From positions 186,001 through 250,000 of the forward strand of contig NW_026516706.1 of NCBI RefSeq assembly GCF_025766255.1: a stretch of DNA of 64,000 nt, in the 5' to 3' direction. Shown here piece by piece: positions 45,811 to 57,177 of this stretch (position 1 is its first letter; each line of letters begins with the position of its first letter). A program made the translations under genes and the position numbers. The notes beneath the pieces were generated by a model. That model did no database searches and had not been told where the DNA came from. It saw nothing but the letters and a program-made list of their open reading frames with translations. Source of the stretch: Zychaea mexicana (lineage: Eukaryota; Mucoromycota; Mucoromycetes; Mucorales; Lichtheimiaceae).

Positions 45811-47065
45811 TGATTACATAAGTGGACAATACATGCGATTGATTTTGAACTGGCTCTTCGGCTTCCCAGAAAGAACATATTAGCAGTTTAATATACAAAG
45901 TTTTATAATCAAAGATCGAAGAAAGCCTGGTTCTAAGTGTCGTGTATGATATTGTAATATAAACTTTGAAACATATAAACAAGCTCCCTTTACAAAGTTT
46001 CATTGGTTCTTTTCCTCACTCTTTTCTTTCCTCTTTTCGACCATGCACGACACATCATAAAGATCTGAGGTTGCTCTTTGTAATTGGGGATACAATGATC
46101 TTGATTTTAGTGGTTCTTGAGGTTACAAGCCTGCCTTCAGTTGCCTGCGGCAGACGAGATACTTCTTCAACAGCATGGCGTTTTTTTTAAATCGTCCTGA
46201 CGCTGTACAGTTCACCGGTATGGCCTATTTATGGTCTATCTACTTCATTTTTTGATACCACCGACGTTTTTCAAATAAAGATATCTGGACAGACAAGACG
46301 GCTTGTGTTTGTGGTCCCTTAGGCAAAGCCGTTTAGAATTGCTACAAAATAATCATTGGGCTTTGCTTGTCCAACAAACAAACCGTCTCTTCGTTTGCGA
46401 ACACTCCCTTTCTCTAGCAATGTGTATGACTCTACTACATTAAGCCCCTCGACGATATCTTGATCTGCGTCCTTACTCAATGCTCTGTTTTTCGTTAAAT
46501 GATCCTCTATTATATGTTATGAGCCAGTACATAATGGCATACTAATCGTCCTCCATGTTGCTTCTTGCCTACATGTACTGTACACCCTATATGTACACTC
46601 TTGGCTTACCGTCTGACTGAAAGACGCGATTTTTATGTAGAACGGTATAATGCTCTGAGCATCGTAGCTACATACTCTTGTACAGTATTGTCAAATGCAC
46701 AATATAATCTACTGTGAGACTTTCTCTTCTTAATGAGTTTTGTTCAATGTATTATCTGTACAGACAACCTTTTTAAGCGGTAACGGAGGTAATCTATTTA
46801 TCGAGCAGGTTCCGACGGCTGAATATCACGTAAAATGATTCTGCACGGTATATGATACGCCGGCTCCGTCTCGCAATATGATATGATCAAGAACTTAAGC
46901 ATAATATTAATAAGGGTGAGTACCCTCAGAAAGTCAAACAAGTTGGAGTTTGCGCTCAGCTATACAAAACGGTGTCTCAGGAGCGGTGATTTGCCCAAGA
47001 ATAACCTGGAGTTTACAAGTTGTATGCACTTTTAATTCATTTACACACCCCTCAACCCTTTCACA
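45811..47065. other. intergenic, nothing recognised
   Basis: 1.25 kb of AT-rich DNA with only short frames. No RNA gene seen. Confidence 0.4.
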
Positions 47066-48379
47066 ATGAACAGTACACTAAGCCAATCTTTGCAACAAAA
47101 ACGACAAAATCCACATGCCTCGGAAACTATGTACACTGCTCAATCGGCTAACAACACGAAAAACGCTTCTGCAGATACTACTGATAGAAACAACAACAAC
47201 AACGATCAACAGGACGAACAAGACAGCAGCGGGGACGAATTTCTAGAGATTACCGAAGAAGAGATCGAAACGTGGTCTAGTGTTGAACGTAAACGATTCA
47301 ATTTTAAAACATGTGCTTCGCGCGATGAACATTTACTTCGCCAAGCATTAGATGTTAAGCCATTTAACGGCGCAACGAAAAAGGAACGGTTCGATCGGTG
47401 GCAAGAAGTTGCAGTGGCGTGCGATGAGATCATCAAGAGTTTGCCAGAGAATGCAAGCGGCCAACTTAATTTCTTTCTTGGCAAACACGCAAAACGACGG
47501 TTTAAAGTTCTCATGGAGGCGCACTATGGATTGATAAACAATAACAAGAATCCTATGTTTTTTGGTATCTATGGTGAATACGGCAATATTCAAGCACTGA
47601 TTGAACGCGCATATGAACTGGTATTTTGAGAATAAGAGGGATGTCAATTATCTGATAATAGCTACTACGACAATGCTGATACTATTGCTTCTTTTATCGT
47701 TAGTACCTTCTTGCTGGCTACAAATCTGGGCAAAGTACCGGTTTTTCCAAGAAGAAGCGGCGACTCTTGAGTGGATCGATACAGAATGCTAAGCGTCTAC
47801 GACCGGAAGATGATGACGATGTAAGAGAGCTTTGATGCTGATGTTAATTTGGATTTATATAAAAGAATCGTGGTCGAGGCAATAAGAAAACTTAGCAGTT
47901 TCTATGGATGATATCAGAATCCCTCTGAAGTCGCATCGGCCATTCAACAAATACAAGAATATCTGAATACACATCATGCCAGCAAAGTTGAAGATACCAA
48001 GCAGGAGCAACTCCAGATGATACGGGAAGCACTATCGCGGATGGAAAAGGTACACAGGAAGCTTCTGGCTACTTTGGATCGGCAAGGGGACAGCATCCGC
48101 ACATTGATAAAAACGCACAAATCAGAGGTTGAGGAAATCACGCAAGAAAGCCAGAAGAAGATGCGTGATATGGAGCACGACATGGAGCAACTGTTAAAAA
48201 AATACGACGAGGCAGAAAAACAAAAACAGAAAGAATGGAACACCATGTGCGAGCGATGGATGACGCAGCAACGCGAGATGCTTACGTTGCAAAAAGATAT
48301 AATTGTCATGCAGAGCAAAACGGAAGGCGCGCGTATGGACTTGGTCAGAGAACTGATTGAAGAAATGAAGCAACCATAG
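47066..48379 (+). CDS. Myb/SANT-like (trihelix-type) protein with C-terminal coiled coil, 3 exons
   Basis: Exons 47066-47620, 47704-47820, 47918-48379; 377 residues. Residues 1-60 are Asn/Gln/Asp-rich. Residues about 60-190 form a helical domain with regularly spaced Trp/Phe (EEEIETWSSVERKRF, KKERFDRWQEVAVACDEII, FFLGKHAKRRFKVLMEAHY), like Myb/SANT-type DNA-binding folds of fungal transcription factors or transposase-derived proteins. Then comes a basic block KKKRRLLSGSIQNAKRLRP that can act as a nuclear localisation signal, followed by an acidic run. The last 150 residues form a long coiled coil (ALSRMEKVHRKLLATLDRQGD ... RWMTQQREMLTLQKDIIVM). The donor of intron 1 is GTATTT. A transcription factor role is inferred from this layout; no specific orthologue is recognised. 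Confidence 0.7.
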
Positions 48380-48511
48380 TATAGTATTACCCCCGTCGCC
48401 AAAAATACCAACGCAATTATCTTTCATTTACCATAGCTTATCATGCTTTTGTTTATTCTACTTAAAGTGGGTGGAATTATATGTACATACGATACAATCG
48501 CGAAATTATTA

Positions 48512-49016
48512 TCAATATTGCTTTTCAGATTCAAATTGGCGTTGTTGTTGGCGAGCGTTGCTGATCTGGATGGGAAGAGGTTTTTGATTCCACTGAATAC
48601 CGGCGGGCATCTTGCCTTCTGAACGGATGACGGATCCAATAGCTAAAAATACGATTGATTGTGTTATTGTTAAGCCTATAAGCGTGTATCTGGCCTACTA
48701 TTCCTTCTCTCTCGCTTCTCTTCTTAGCTTACACATAAAAAATCCGAACGAGGCGGCAGAACCAAGCATGTACTGGCTCAGCAATGAGATAGGACCCTTG
48801 GAACCACTACCAAATCTATTCATGGCGGAACGACCAGGGGTGAAGTTCGCGATTATGCGTAAGCGTGAGCATTCATTCGCGTGAGCAACATTCAATGCAG
48901 AGTCAATTTTCTTACCGAATAATGTTGATAGTGCCAAAAACAAAACCAACACAAAGACCGACAGTACCACCCATCATGGCACCCATTTTCATTTTGTCTG
49001 TTGTCGAGGGCTCCAT
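48512..49016 (-). CDS. Mgr2/Romo1 family mitochondrial inner membrane protein, 3 exons
   Basis: Subunit of the TIM23 presequence translocase that guards lateral release of proteins into the inner membrane. Exons (minus): 49016-48916, 48815-48733, 48642-48512; 104 residues, near the yeast Mgr2 length. Two membrane segments: KMGAMMGGTVGLCVGFVFGTINII and the glycine-rich SLLSQYMLGSAASFGFFMSIGSVIRSE, which carries the conserved GSAxxFGxFMxIGSxIR signature. The C-terminus is Gln-rich (ARQQQRQFESEKQY). Junctions are canonical: the acceptor is the AG just before the F-G-S-G-S-K-G segment. It faces the RBM18-like gene across about 208 bp. Confidence 0.92.
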
Positions 49017-49224
49017 TAGGTTAAATTTAACTCTTGAAGGGAAAAAGTGAGAAAGGCCAAAAAGAGCTGTCGCCGCTGGCTGCTGGCACCCAGCCACCTA
49101 CACAATAGATGACTAGCACTTTGTCGTTACACAAGCGCATAGTTGGGAGAACCTCATGTCCGAAAATAGGACCTCTGTGCTCTCCTCCCCTTTCGCACTC
49201 TAGACATTTCGCCTTAACCAGATC

Positions 49225-50292
49225 ATGACAAGCAGCAACACCAAGGTAACCACCATAGTAACAGCTATGCGTAAATCCCACTTATTTTGCTAACGACATT
49301 TTTTAATAGCGGCTATATATAGGAAATCTCGATTCAACAGTAGACGAGTAAGTTTTTAAAGGCGATCGAAATGGAACAGTATCTTCTCAATCGCATAATG
49401 GGCTAATCAGAGCAATTTGAAAGATATGCTGTTGTCAAATTATTCGAGCCTCATGGCAAAATTACGTTTTTAGATTATATGTTTCATTGGAATGGGCCGA
49501 AAAAGGGTCAACCGCGCGGCTACTGCTTCTTAGAGTACGAGAAAAAAGAGGTTCGTTCCACCAGCAAGCATGAATCATAGACAGCAGTCGCAGCGAGTAA
49601 CTGAACGTTAATCAAAATAACTACTAGGCTGCACTCAACGCTATTAGCGCATTACATGGCCGCATTGTTAAGGGTCGTCCTCTAGTAGTATCATTCGCAC
49701 ACATGGTGGGTTTAAATTTAAATGTTTCGAAATTCAACACGCACGAATCTAAGCGTGATTGCTAACATTGACATATTTGATGCATTAAGAATACCGAACA
49801 AGAAGATCGGCGTGGTCAGACCTCTTCTGGTGCCCAAAATAGACCTAATGCATTTACAATATTACGAACACAGCGGATGGCAAATGCTAGGTAAATGTCA
49901 AAGAGGAATCGAATACAACACTATGCATGATTATTGATGATTAGCATCCCATTAGTACCGATGCGAGAATACAAGCAATTGAACGTAAGCTGGCAACGTT
50001 ACAGAGTAAATCATCTACTCCTGCAAATGCCGATCACGGAGCCGCTACCGAACAATTTGTCTCCAAATCATCTTTATCACCAACACCGTCTTCAGCAACA
50101 ATGAAATCACCATCCTTGTCAACAGCTGTGTCATCTTCTTCCTCCCATCCGCATCATCAGCATCCAAGATTAATACGTTCTGCAACATCAGGCGAAACGA
50201 ATAAGTATCCGAGTAAATCTACGACGAAAGACTCATCACCTTCATCATCAACTTCTTTCTCTTCTGCATCACGACGTTACAAACCATACTAG
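49225..50292 (+). CDS. RBM18-like RNA-binding protein with one RRM, 5 exons
   Basis: Exons: 49225-49245, 49310-49347, about 49412-49550, 49628-49705, 49945-50292; about 207 residues. One RRM: RNP2 is KRLYIGNLDSTVDE and RNP1 is KKGQPRGYCFLEYEKKEAAL. These are followed by NAISALHGRIVKGRPLVVSFAHM and a HPISTDARIQAIERKLATLQ helix matching the RBM18 family. The tail is Ser/Thr-rich and ends SRRYKPY. The junction between exons 2 and 3 is odd: the donor GAC GA|GTAAGT is good, but the only frame-preserving acceptor would be TCAGA|GC instead of AG. A sequence error, allele or ambiguous GAG sliding at the junction may explain it. The GTTCGT donor after exon 3 is also weak. Confidence 0.82.
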
Positions 50293-51640
50293 CTCATTAA
50301 TACACGACTAGCATCATATATCCACTCGCTGTTCCTTCCTTCTTCTCTTGTTTCTCATTTTGTATTTACCGCACTACTTTCATTTTGCATGTATAAAGAA
50401 ACATACCTTAAGCACCTTTTTTTAGTTTAAATCATACAATATTGTTCTTCACAATAGTACGCTTTAATTGTGTGTAAAGTAAATATGACGGCTAACATAA
50501 AGTGTACTTTTGTACCAACATGATGTTCACGGTTCTGCTCCCGAGACTTACGTACCGTTCTTTATGTGTTCTTCTAAGCAGCTGTCTTTCTTGATGTGCT
50601 TCTTGTCATGTCCTTGCTATGTATGTATATCAAGTTTTTATTGTATCTGTCTACGCTTTTTACTATGCCGTATGTATACCGGCGTACAGTATCTCATTTA
50701 GAAGAAATAAAGTGACATGTTTGCCTTTATCAAGTGGCCTTTATCAAGCCATCGCTTTTGGTCCTAATAGAAATCTAAAGTATCTTGAATCAACCAAACA
50801 GAAGCCTTTTACTCTCTACTGTAGTAGTAACAGCAGTTCTTAGCAAAGTAAAAACTCTCTATGAGGGTTTTTCCTTATTACAGTTTATTTAAAGTAGTCG
50901 AGCACTATATTGATATTCGATATACAGGGTGTAAAGCTGATTTTGCAGTAAATTATATATAGCGATGAAAGATACGAGACTCTTGAAATAATAGTCATAA
51001 CGTGGGCTATGTAGTATATAGGGCTTTTTACTAAGTGATGTGATAAAACATGCACTTGTTTTGCATAATTTATTACTGAGAAGCTGTTCTTCTTCAAAGT
51101 TCTTCCTTTCTATGTGTGATCACGTTTTTGGGGACGCCGAAATCTGCCTTCCCATTTTGCGGCCTGGAGCTTTTCATGTGAGATGCTAATAATGATCCAA
51201 ATAAAAACACTAACGCTATTGACAGACTCTTGCTTCTCTGAAAAACGGGACGCTTTTGGTACTTTAGTATCAATACCAGAAGAGTCAGTAAACACAGATG
51301 TAGCTTTATGCACCAATAACCGTCTACATACCAAATGTAGTTTCTACCAAATCTTCTGTGTTTAGGTAATGTATAACCTTTCATCTTTATACATAATATG
51401 ATATAGTAAAGATTTGTTCATTAACAGAATAATTTCATGAGATAAAAGGCATACTAAAACGTAGTACATGTTAAGAGAAATATATTGATATAAGCAAGAA
51501 GTACAAATGGATTAGCACTATAGTAATGTGTAAATGCAGCAATAGTAATTTATACGGAAGTACAAGTAGAAGAGAAGAATAGGTGGTGATAATAACTTTC
51601 TAAACGGTTATGCAATAGTACGTAGTAGGATAGTATGTAA
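50293..51640. other. intergenic, nothing recognised
   Basis: 3' flanks of two convergent genes. AT-rich, short frames only. Confidence 0.4.
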
Positions 51641-52570
51641 CTAGGCATTGACCTCCGTCTTGTCAGCTGCTGCGTCAGACGATGGGCTTGCATGTTGCTG
51701 AGCAGGTGTAGTCGCAGATGGCGATGTGGTTTGCTCTGTGGTGACTGGGAGAACAGGCTTACTGCTACCTTCGGAAACTGTCCATGTATGGCCAACAGTA
51801 ATCACAATACCAAGGGCAAAGAGACCGAAAAGCTGAGCCAAAACAAAATTTACCGCTTCGATACTGACGGCAGCGGATTCATCGCCTGCACTTGACGTTG
51901 CCACTGTTCGACCAACAACAATGAGAAAAACCAAAAAGACATATCCGGCAAACGTGTACAGGAAAGGACGAACATAGGCATAGGATTCCCACATCTGATG
52001 AATGAAAAAGGCCCAGAAAGCCCATAGACCGTAGTTGACAAACTGAGCAGTATGGTAGGCATTCAGAGCTTGTCGATACGTGCTATAGCTTATTGATCCC
52101 CTGTTCACGATAGAACCAGCAGTGCCTGCAAATCCGACCGCTGCAACGATGATGATAAACGCCCAAAGATAGCCAAGAAAGGTACTGATAAGTTTGGTGT
52201 TAGCGAAGCCCCAAAGCACCTTGCGACCCTCGCCTGCAGGAAGAGCAGCTTGAAATGTGTAAAACACAATGATCCATGCAATAGGTGGGAAGATGGATCC
52301 AAAAAAGTATGCCGCCATGGCCGGAGGAAACATTCCTTCGAGTTCTCCCATAGATTGATTGAGACTTCCGGTAATCGCAGCCTGCAGCAGATACGTGAAG
52401 GCTCCCAAACATGCGAGAATGTATAAAGGCAGGGGTTTACGATGGCGAACTCCCTGCACTACACCCGCAATAAGCGTCACCGCACTAAGTGCAATCATTG
52501 CTTGACCTGTTTTGACGTGCAGGTCATACGAGTCTGTATATCCGACGAAAAGGCCACCGAAAGAGCTCAT
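51641..52570 (-). CDS. seven-transmembrane protein of unknown function, single exon
   Basis: 309-residue intronless frame starting MSSFGGLFVGYTDSYDLHVKTGQAM. Seven hydrophobic segments can be picked out: MIALSAVTLIAGVVQGV, LYILACLGAFTYLLQAAITG, AAYFFGSIFPPIAWIIVFY, FLGYLWAFIIIVAAVGFAG, VNYGLWAFWAFFIHQMW, FLYTFAGYVFLVFLIVVG and FVLAQLFGLFALGIVITVG. The last 50 residues are a Ser/Thr/Pro/Ala-rich hydrophilic tail. No known transporter or receptor motif is seen. The lack of introns in an intron-rich neighbourhood is notable. Confidence 0.8.
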   Translation of the reverse strand: MSSFGGLFVGYTDSYDLHVKTGQAMIALSAVTLIAGVVQGVRHRKPLPLYILACLGAFTYLLQAAITGSLNQSMGELEGMFPPAMAAYFFGSIFPPIAWIIVFYTFQAALPAGEGRKVLWGFANTKLISTFLGYLWAFIIIVAAVGFAGTAGSIVNRGSISYSTYRQALNAYHTAQFVNYGLWAFWAFFIHQMWESYAYVRPFLYTFAGYVFLVFLIVVGRTVATSSAGDESAAVSIEAVNFVLAQLFGLFALGIVITVGHTWTVSEGSSKPVLPVTTEQTTSPSATTPAQQHASPSSDAAADKTEVNA

Positions 52571-55267
52571 GATTTGATAAAAGAGAGAAATAAGGGATGG
52601 AGAAGGAGAAAGAGAAGATTAACGAACACTTATGAACAAGAGCGCATTATAAATGCTCTTTCAAATCGTGTTGATTTATGTTATTCACTGTGTAACTGGC
52701 AGTACTGCGTATGGTAATCCATGATAGTGGCGCTGCTCTTAGTTCTGGGTGTTCATACAAAGAAAATCAGTTCTGGGTGCTACACACTTTCGCTATGCGA
52801 GAGGGCTATTTCCACTAGTCATTTGAAGGTTGATAATTTTTATGATACATAAGTTCCCAAAACATTAGTAGGACCATATTATTACATGAAAGGGCTTCTT
52901 CAAACTATCATTCAACTCATCAAAAGTCGTACTACTTGCCTATTTAGTCTATTGTCGACTGACACATGTTGCTGGTGGGTGCCGCCGCAGCCCTCCTACC
53001 AACCTACTGCACGTTATAGGAATTTTTAATTCACAGTACTATAGCCCGTCGATTTACGTACTCTCGGCCTTTCTCAACCTTAACTTTTCTCTTTAAAAAG
53101 ATAAGGTTTGACGTTGATGTTGACCGTGTATAAATGCTGTTAAACCCCATCCCAAATCTAAACGACCAGGGGCGATGAGATTGTGTGTCGCACGCCTTTT
53201 CAGATGATGGATCTGTTGATCTGTTGTCGCAAAGTATAATATATATTGTGTGACAAAACATAAGCTATTACTATTTACTGTGCGCGTGAGCACCACTCTA
53301 TCAGACTGACAGTGCAAAAATATGGTCTGTACCACCAAGTTTCATAAAGTTCACAAATGGTCAATATTTCGTGCAGAATCAAGAACGAATGGTTATAAAT
53401 TCATGGCCGCTGCTATTGTTGTTTCGTCACTACTATTATATTCTGCTATCTTTATGTAATGCATTCTGTACATATACTTATAGGGAGCTAGAGCTGGTAG
53501 CTCAACCTGTTACCTATTCATATAGACGATACAAGGCAGGGAAGCACCCTGGTGCTGATAATCTATTAAAGAACTATACTGTATATATGGCTGTACTAAC
53601 CAGTACTCTGGGTTTGTGACAATCTGGTAGTAAAATAGCATTGCTGCATTGGATTTAGATAGTAGTACTGTATCCCATAACTTGCTCGTTGTAATATCAT
53701 CTGAAGTGACTACGGAACAACAGCCCTTACTTGCTATTTCAGCATTGGCGTGTCTCACAGCAGCTTTGTATCTTCCCAAAACCTCATTTAACGTATGTAC
53801 ATTAATGCTTAAGTATAACGAGACTATATATATATATATATATATCTATATATATGTATATCAAGCTGCGTGGTATAAAGCCATTTTTTATTTTAATAAT
53901 TTAAAGGTATAATACGAATACAGCTTTGCTTTGTATGCTATAGTGAAGATAACCATAGTACTTCCTATGTACATATAATCAGTCAGCACTATCGCTTGCG
54001 GACTGGGCTTTAGGCCTTCATTCGTTTGGATCCTTTTCAAAAAGATATCTTCAAGACAGTCGCTAACAATAAGTATATCGGTTTGGTAAACATGGAAGAC
54101 GTTATATGAGCATATTGTTTCAACAAGGTGAGCGGCAGAGGGTCCCGTAATAGCTTACAAGCTTAGACTTTAATATCCAAGCTCGTTGGCAAGTACTGTA
54201 TCATCATAGTTAACAGATACAAATCAGCACAGCATAATAATCTGTTGGTACTAGTCGTCTTGCTCAAGCTTTCTAAATGTAAGCAGCCAAGCTGACAACA
54301 AATAAAATGCTAGCTTTCAAACCATCAGAATCGTACAAAGGTCTAATTTCAACTGTTAATATACAGTAAATAATTTAAATCTGATAAAGGGCTGTGTCCT
54401 GACGGTAGTATAATGGCATCGTCAGTCTCGCATTAATAGTACGTACATATAGTACGTGCATATCTTGAAGCCGTTGATTTTACTTGTCATGATGTCTTTT
54501 ATACTTGTATACATGTCTCTTCAACATTGATTTTTTTAAAAAATATATTTCATCTGATTTGACATATTGTTGTAGAAATAAAAGATATGATATGATACAG
54601 CGTTATAATAGAGCAGTATCTCTTGGCATAAATGGATATGCTCAAACCTTAAGCGAAAGTGTAAGATCATTTGACTCATTGTTTGTTGATGAACTCATTG
54701 TTTTGATTGTGCATTTATTGTAATGGTGACGGCGAGTTTAACAGAGGGGTATGCAAGTCAGGGCAGGATAGAATCGACTTGTCTGGTCGCTGGGTGCTTA
54801 TTACGCGTGGGCTTACTGCGCTTACTATCTCAACAACAAATGTAGTTGAATTTATGATTCAAAATCGTATGTCGATAGGACTTTTCATCCCATGATACTC
54901 AACGTAACAAGGAGCTAATATTACCCCCATCAAATTTATGCCCGCAACACCCCAGCAGTGGCGAAATCGTTGGTGTAACATGCGTAGAAAAAAGAACAAC
55001 CGGAAAGAAACGAGACCATCGGATCGGCAACGCCAACCGTTTTTCCTACGTTCTACTTTTGACTTTCTATGATCCATCACGTATAAACACTCTAGTTAGC
55101 CTCCTCCCCACTCTCTTTTCTCTTATTTATTTAAGCTATTGCGCGCCGGCTTGACACGACTAGTGGACTGTTAAACAAAGACAACGGTTCGCAAGAGGTT
55201 GAGCTTTACTTTATATTTTTCGAAAGTGTTGGGCATCGACGATTGTCTAGGGAAAACCAAGCGCACA
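52571..55267. other. intergenic 2.7 kb, gene-poor
   Basis: Only short frames. Contains an AT microsatellite near 53826-53858 and a tRNA 5'-half-like stretch at about 54396-54435 followed by a GTACGTAC/GTACGTGC inverted repeat. No gene supported. Confidence 0.4.
53822..53860. repeat. AT dinucleotide microsatellite
   Basis: A run of alternating T and A with one C interruption. Confidence 0.9.
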
Positions 55268-57021
55268 ATGATGTTGGCCAGAGCCGCATCGCCCGCGTCT
55301 CCAACAACATCCGGTTATGATAGGGCTGAAACTCCCTCTACGCCGACTACTCCAACACTGTAAATTGTCCAATCAGATTAATGTGGGAGAGAAACAACGA
55401 AAAACCTTGTGTTTCCTAGATTCGATCGTGTGCGCCAATCGCTAATGACCAAAAAAAAAAACTATCAGGGAAAAGAAACCAGAATGGGCTTGCAAGCCAT
55501 TGCTTGGCTTCTCCACGTGGTCGACGCAATTACTTGACGATGTTCCTGGATACGGTGGAAAACATTTAGAGCCATGGTAATATTGAGAAAGATTTAAATA
55601 GAACAACCAATCCTTTGCATAAGTGAATTCATCGGTGGCAAGAAATTAGGTTTAACGAAAAGAATATCAAAGAGATTTCAGACGTCATGAAATACAAGAT
55701 GCCCAAGTACGAATATATCAATATGGATTCGGGATGGTAAGACGTACCTCTATGTTTCCTTTAGAATGGTAACACGCGAAGACTATATATCATACCGCGT
55801 TGCTAATTAGTCATGGTTAGGTCAGAGACATTCGATGAATACGGTCGCTGGACATATCGAAAGGATCTTTTCCCAAACGGACTGAAAGCGGTCTCAGATC
55901 ACTTGCGTAAGAACGGCCACCAATTGGGGATATATATTTTGCCTGGTATTCGAAAAGATGCGTACGATGCGAACGCACGAGTGAAAGGCACGGATTACCG
56001 TATGCAAGATTTGGTTGTGAATAAAAGAGAAGGCAATGGATTCAAAGGCGCAACTTATATGCCCGACGCACATCTTGATATTGTGCAGATCTATTACGAC
56101 TCATTGGCAGAACTCTTTGCCGAGTGGGGTGTCGGTTTTGTTAAAATTGGTAAGGAAAGTAACAACAACAACAACAACAATATAAGCGAGAATAACAGCA
56201 TTTACCCTATGACGTGCCTGACAGATGGATGCGGTCCTGGCGGCGGCGATCAATTCTATCCTTACCAATCTCCTGATAATCGCGAGTGTTTAAAAATGTT
56301 AGCCAAAGCATTTCAGCGCTTCAACATCTGGATGGAGCTCTCTTGGTACATGGATCACTCTTATGCAGAGGACTGGGCACGACTTTCAAACGGCGCTCGC
56401 ATCTTTATCGACATTGAATCTTACTCTACGCGGACGATGACGACTTCACATCGTGTATTCCAACGTGTTACTCAAGCAGCGCGATGGATCGACACAGACG
56501 TTGTTGGGAAGGAATATGGCTTTTTTGTCGATTTGGACGTGGTGCTAGTCGGTATGGTTGTTGGAGGAAAATGCGTAGATGGATTGGATAACGACGATGT
56601 GAGAAAAACCTATATTAGCTTTTGGGCTATTGTAAGTTCTGTTTTCTGCATTGGATCTGATCCACGGGCTATACCCGACAAATATCTTGCCTTCCTCAAT
56701 CATCCCGGCATTTTGGAGATCCATCAAGCTGGAAATATGGCTAGACCAATCGGCTCTGGCAACGTGTGGCTTAACCGCCGACAAATCTGGTGGAAGCGGA
56801 TGCCAGATGGTCAGATATGCTGTCTATTGTTCAATGCACACACGTATATCTTCATGCTTGGCTTTAGCCATGATATTCAGTTGGACTTGACCGATGTTGG
56901 CATTGTTAGCGCAGCTATACTGGATGTTTGGACAGGCGAAAAACTTGGCGTACACAATGGAAGCTACACGGCCCGCCTTCGCCCTGGCCAATGTCAAATG
57001 CTTATGCTGACACCAATGTAG
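55268..57021 (+). CDS. GH27 alpha-galactosidase-like protein lacking the usual nucleophile, 4 exons
   Basis: Exons: 55268-55359, 55469-55576, 55650-55736, 55821-57021; 495 residues, all in phase. The (beta/alpha)8 part shows WACKPLLGFSTWSTQLLDD, YEYINMDSGW, LKAVSDHLRKNGHQLGIYILPGI, GARIFIDIESYS (acid/base region), YGFFVDLDVVLVG, TYISFWAIVSSVFCIGSDPRAIP, and a C-terminal beta domain ending LRPGQCQMLMLTPM. In GH27 the nucleophile Asp sits in a K-x-D strand (such as FIKLDG). Here that strand reads WGVGFVKIGKES, with Gly about residue 206, followed by a run of seven Asn. There is no signal peptide; the N-terminus is a Thr/Pro/Ser-rich MMLARAASPASPTTSG. It may be an inactive or altered-specificity intracellular homologue. 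GH27 assignment is by motif only. Confidence 0.8.
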
Positions 57022-57177
57022 AAATACTCTATATACCACACAAATTATATACGCATGTTTTTAAATGTTCATTGTTATTTTGTTATTTTGTTATTATTTC
57101 GGTTGATTATTCTGTTTTCAGTTTTAATACAATTTTTTTTAAAAGCTGGTAGTCATCAAGTTCAGAGGATAGCTCCT

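Noticed and set aside
48816..48915. Non-canonical acceptor in the Mgr2/Romo1 gene
   Set aside because: At first the peptide seemed to continue upstream with no AG available, but the AG at 48817-48816 gives a perfect in-phase join to FGSGSKG.
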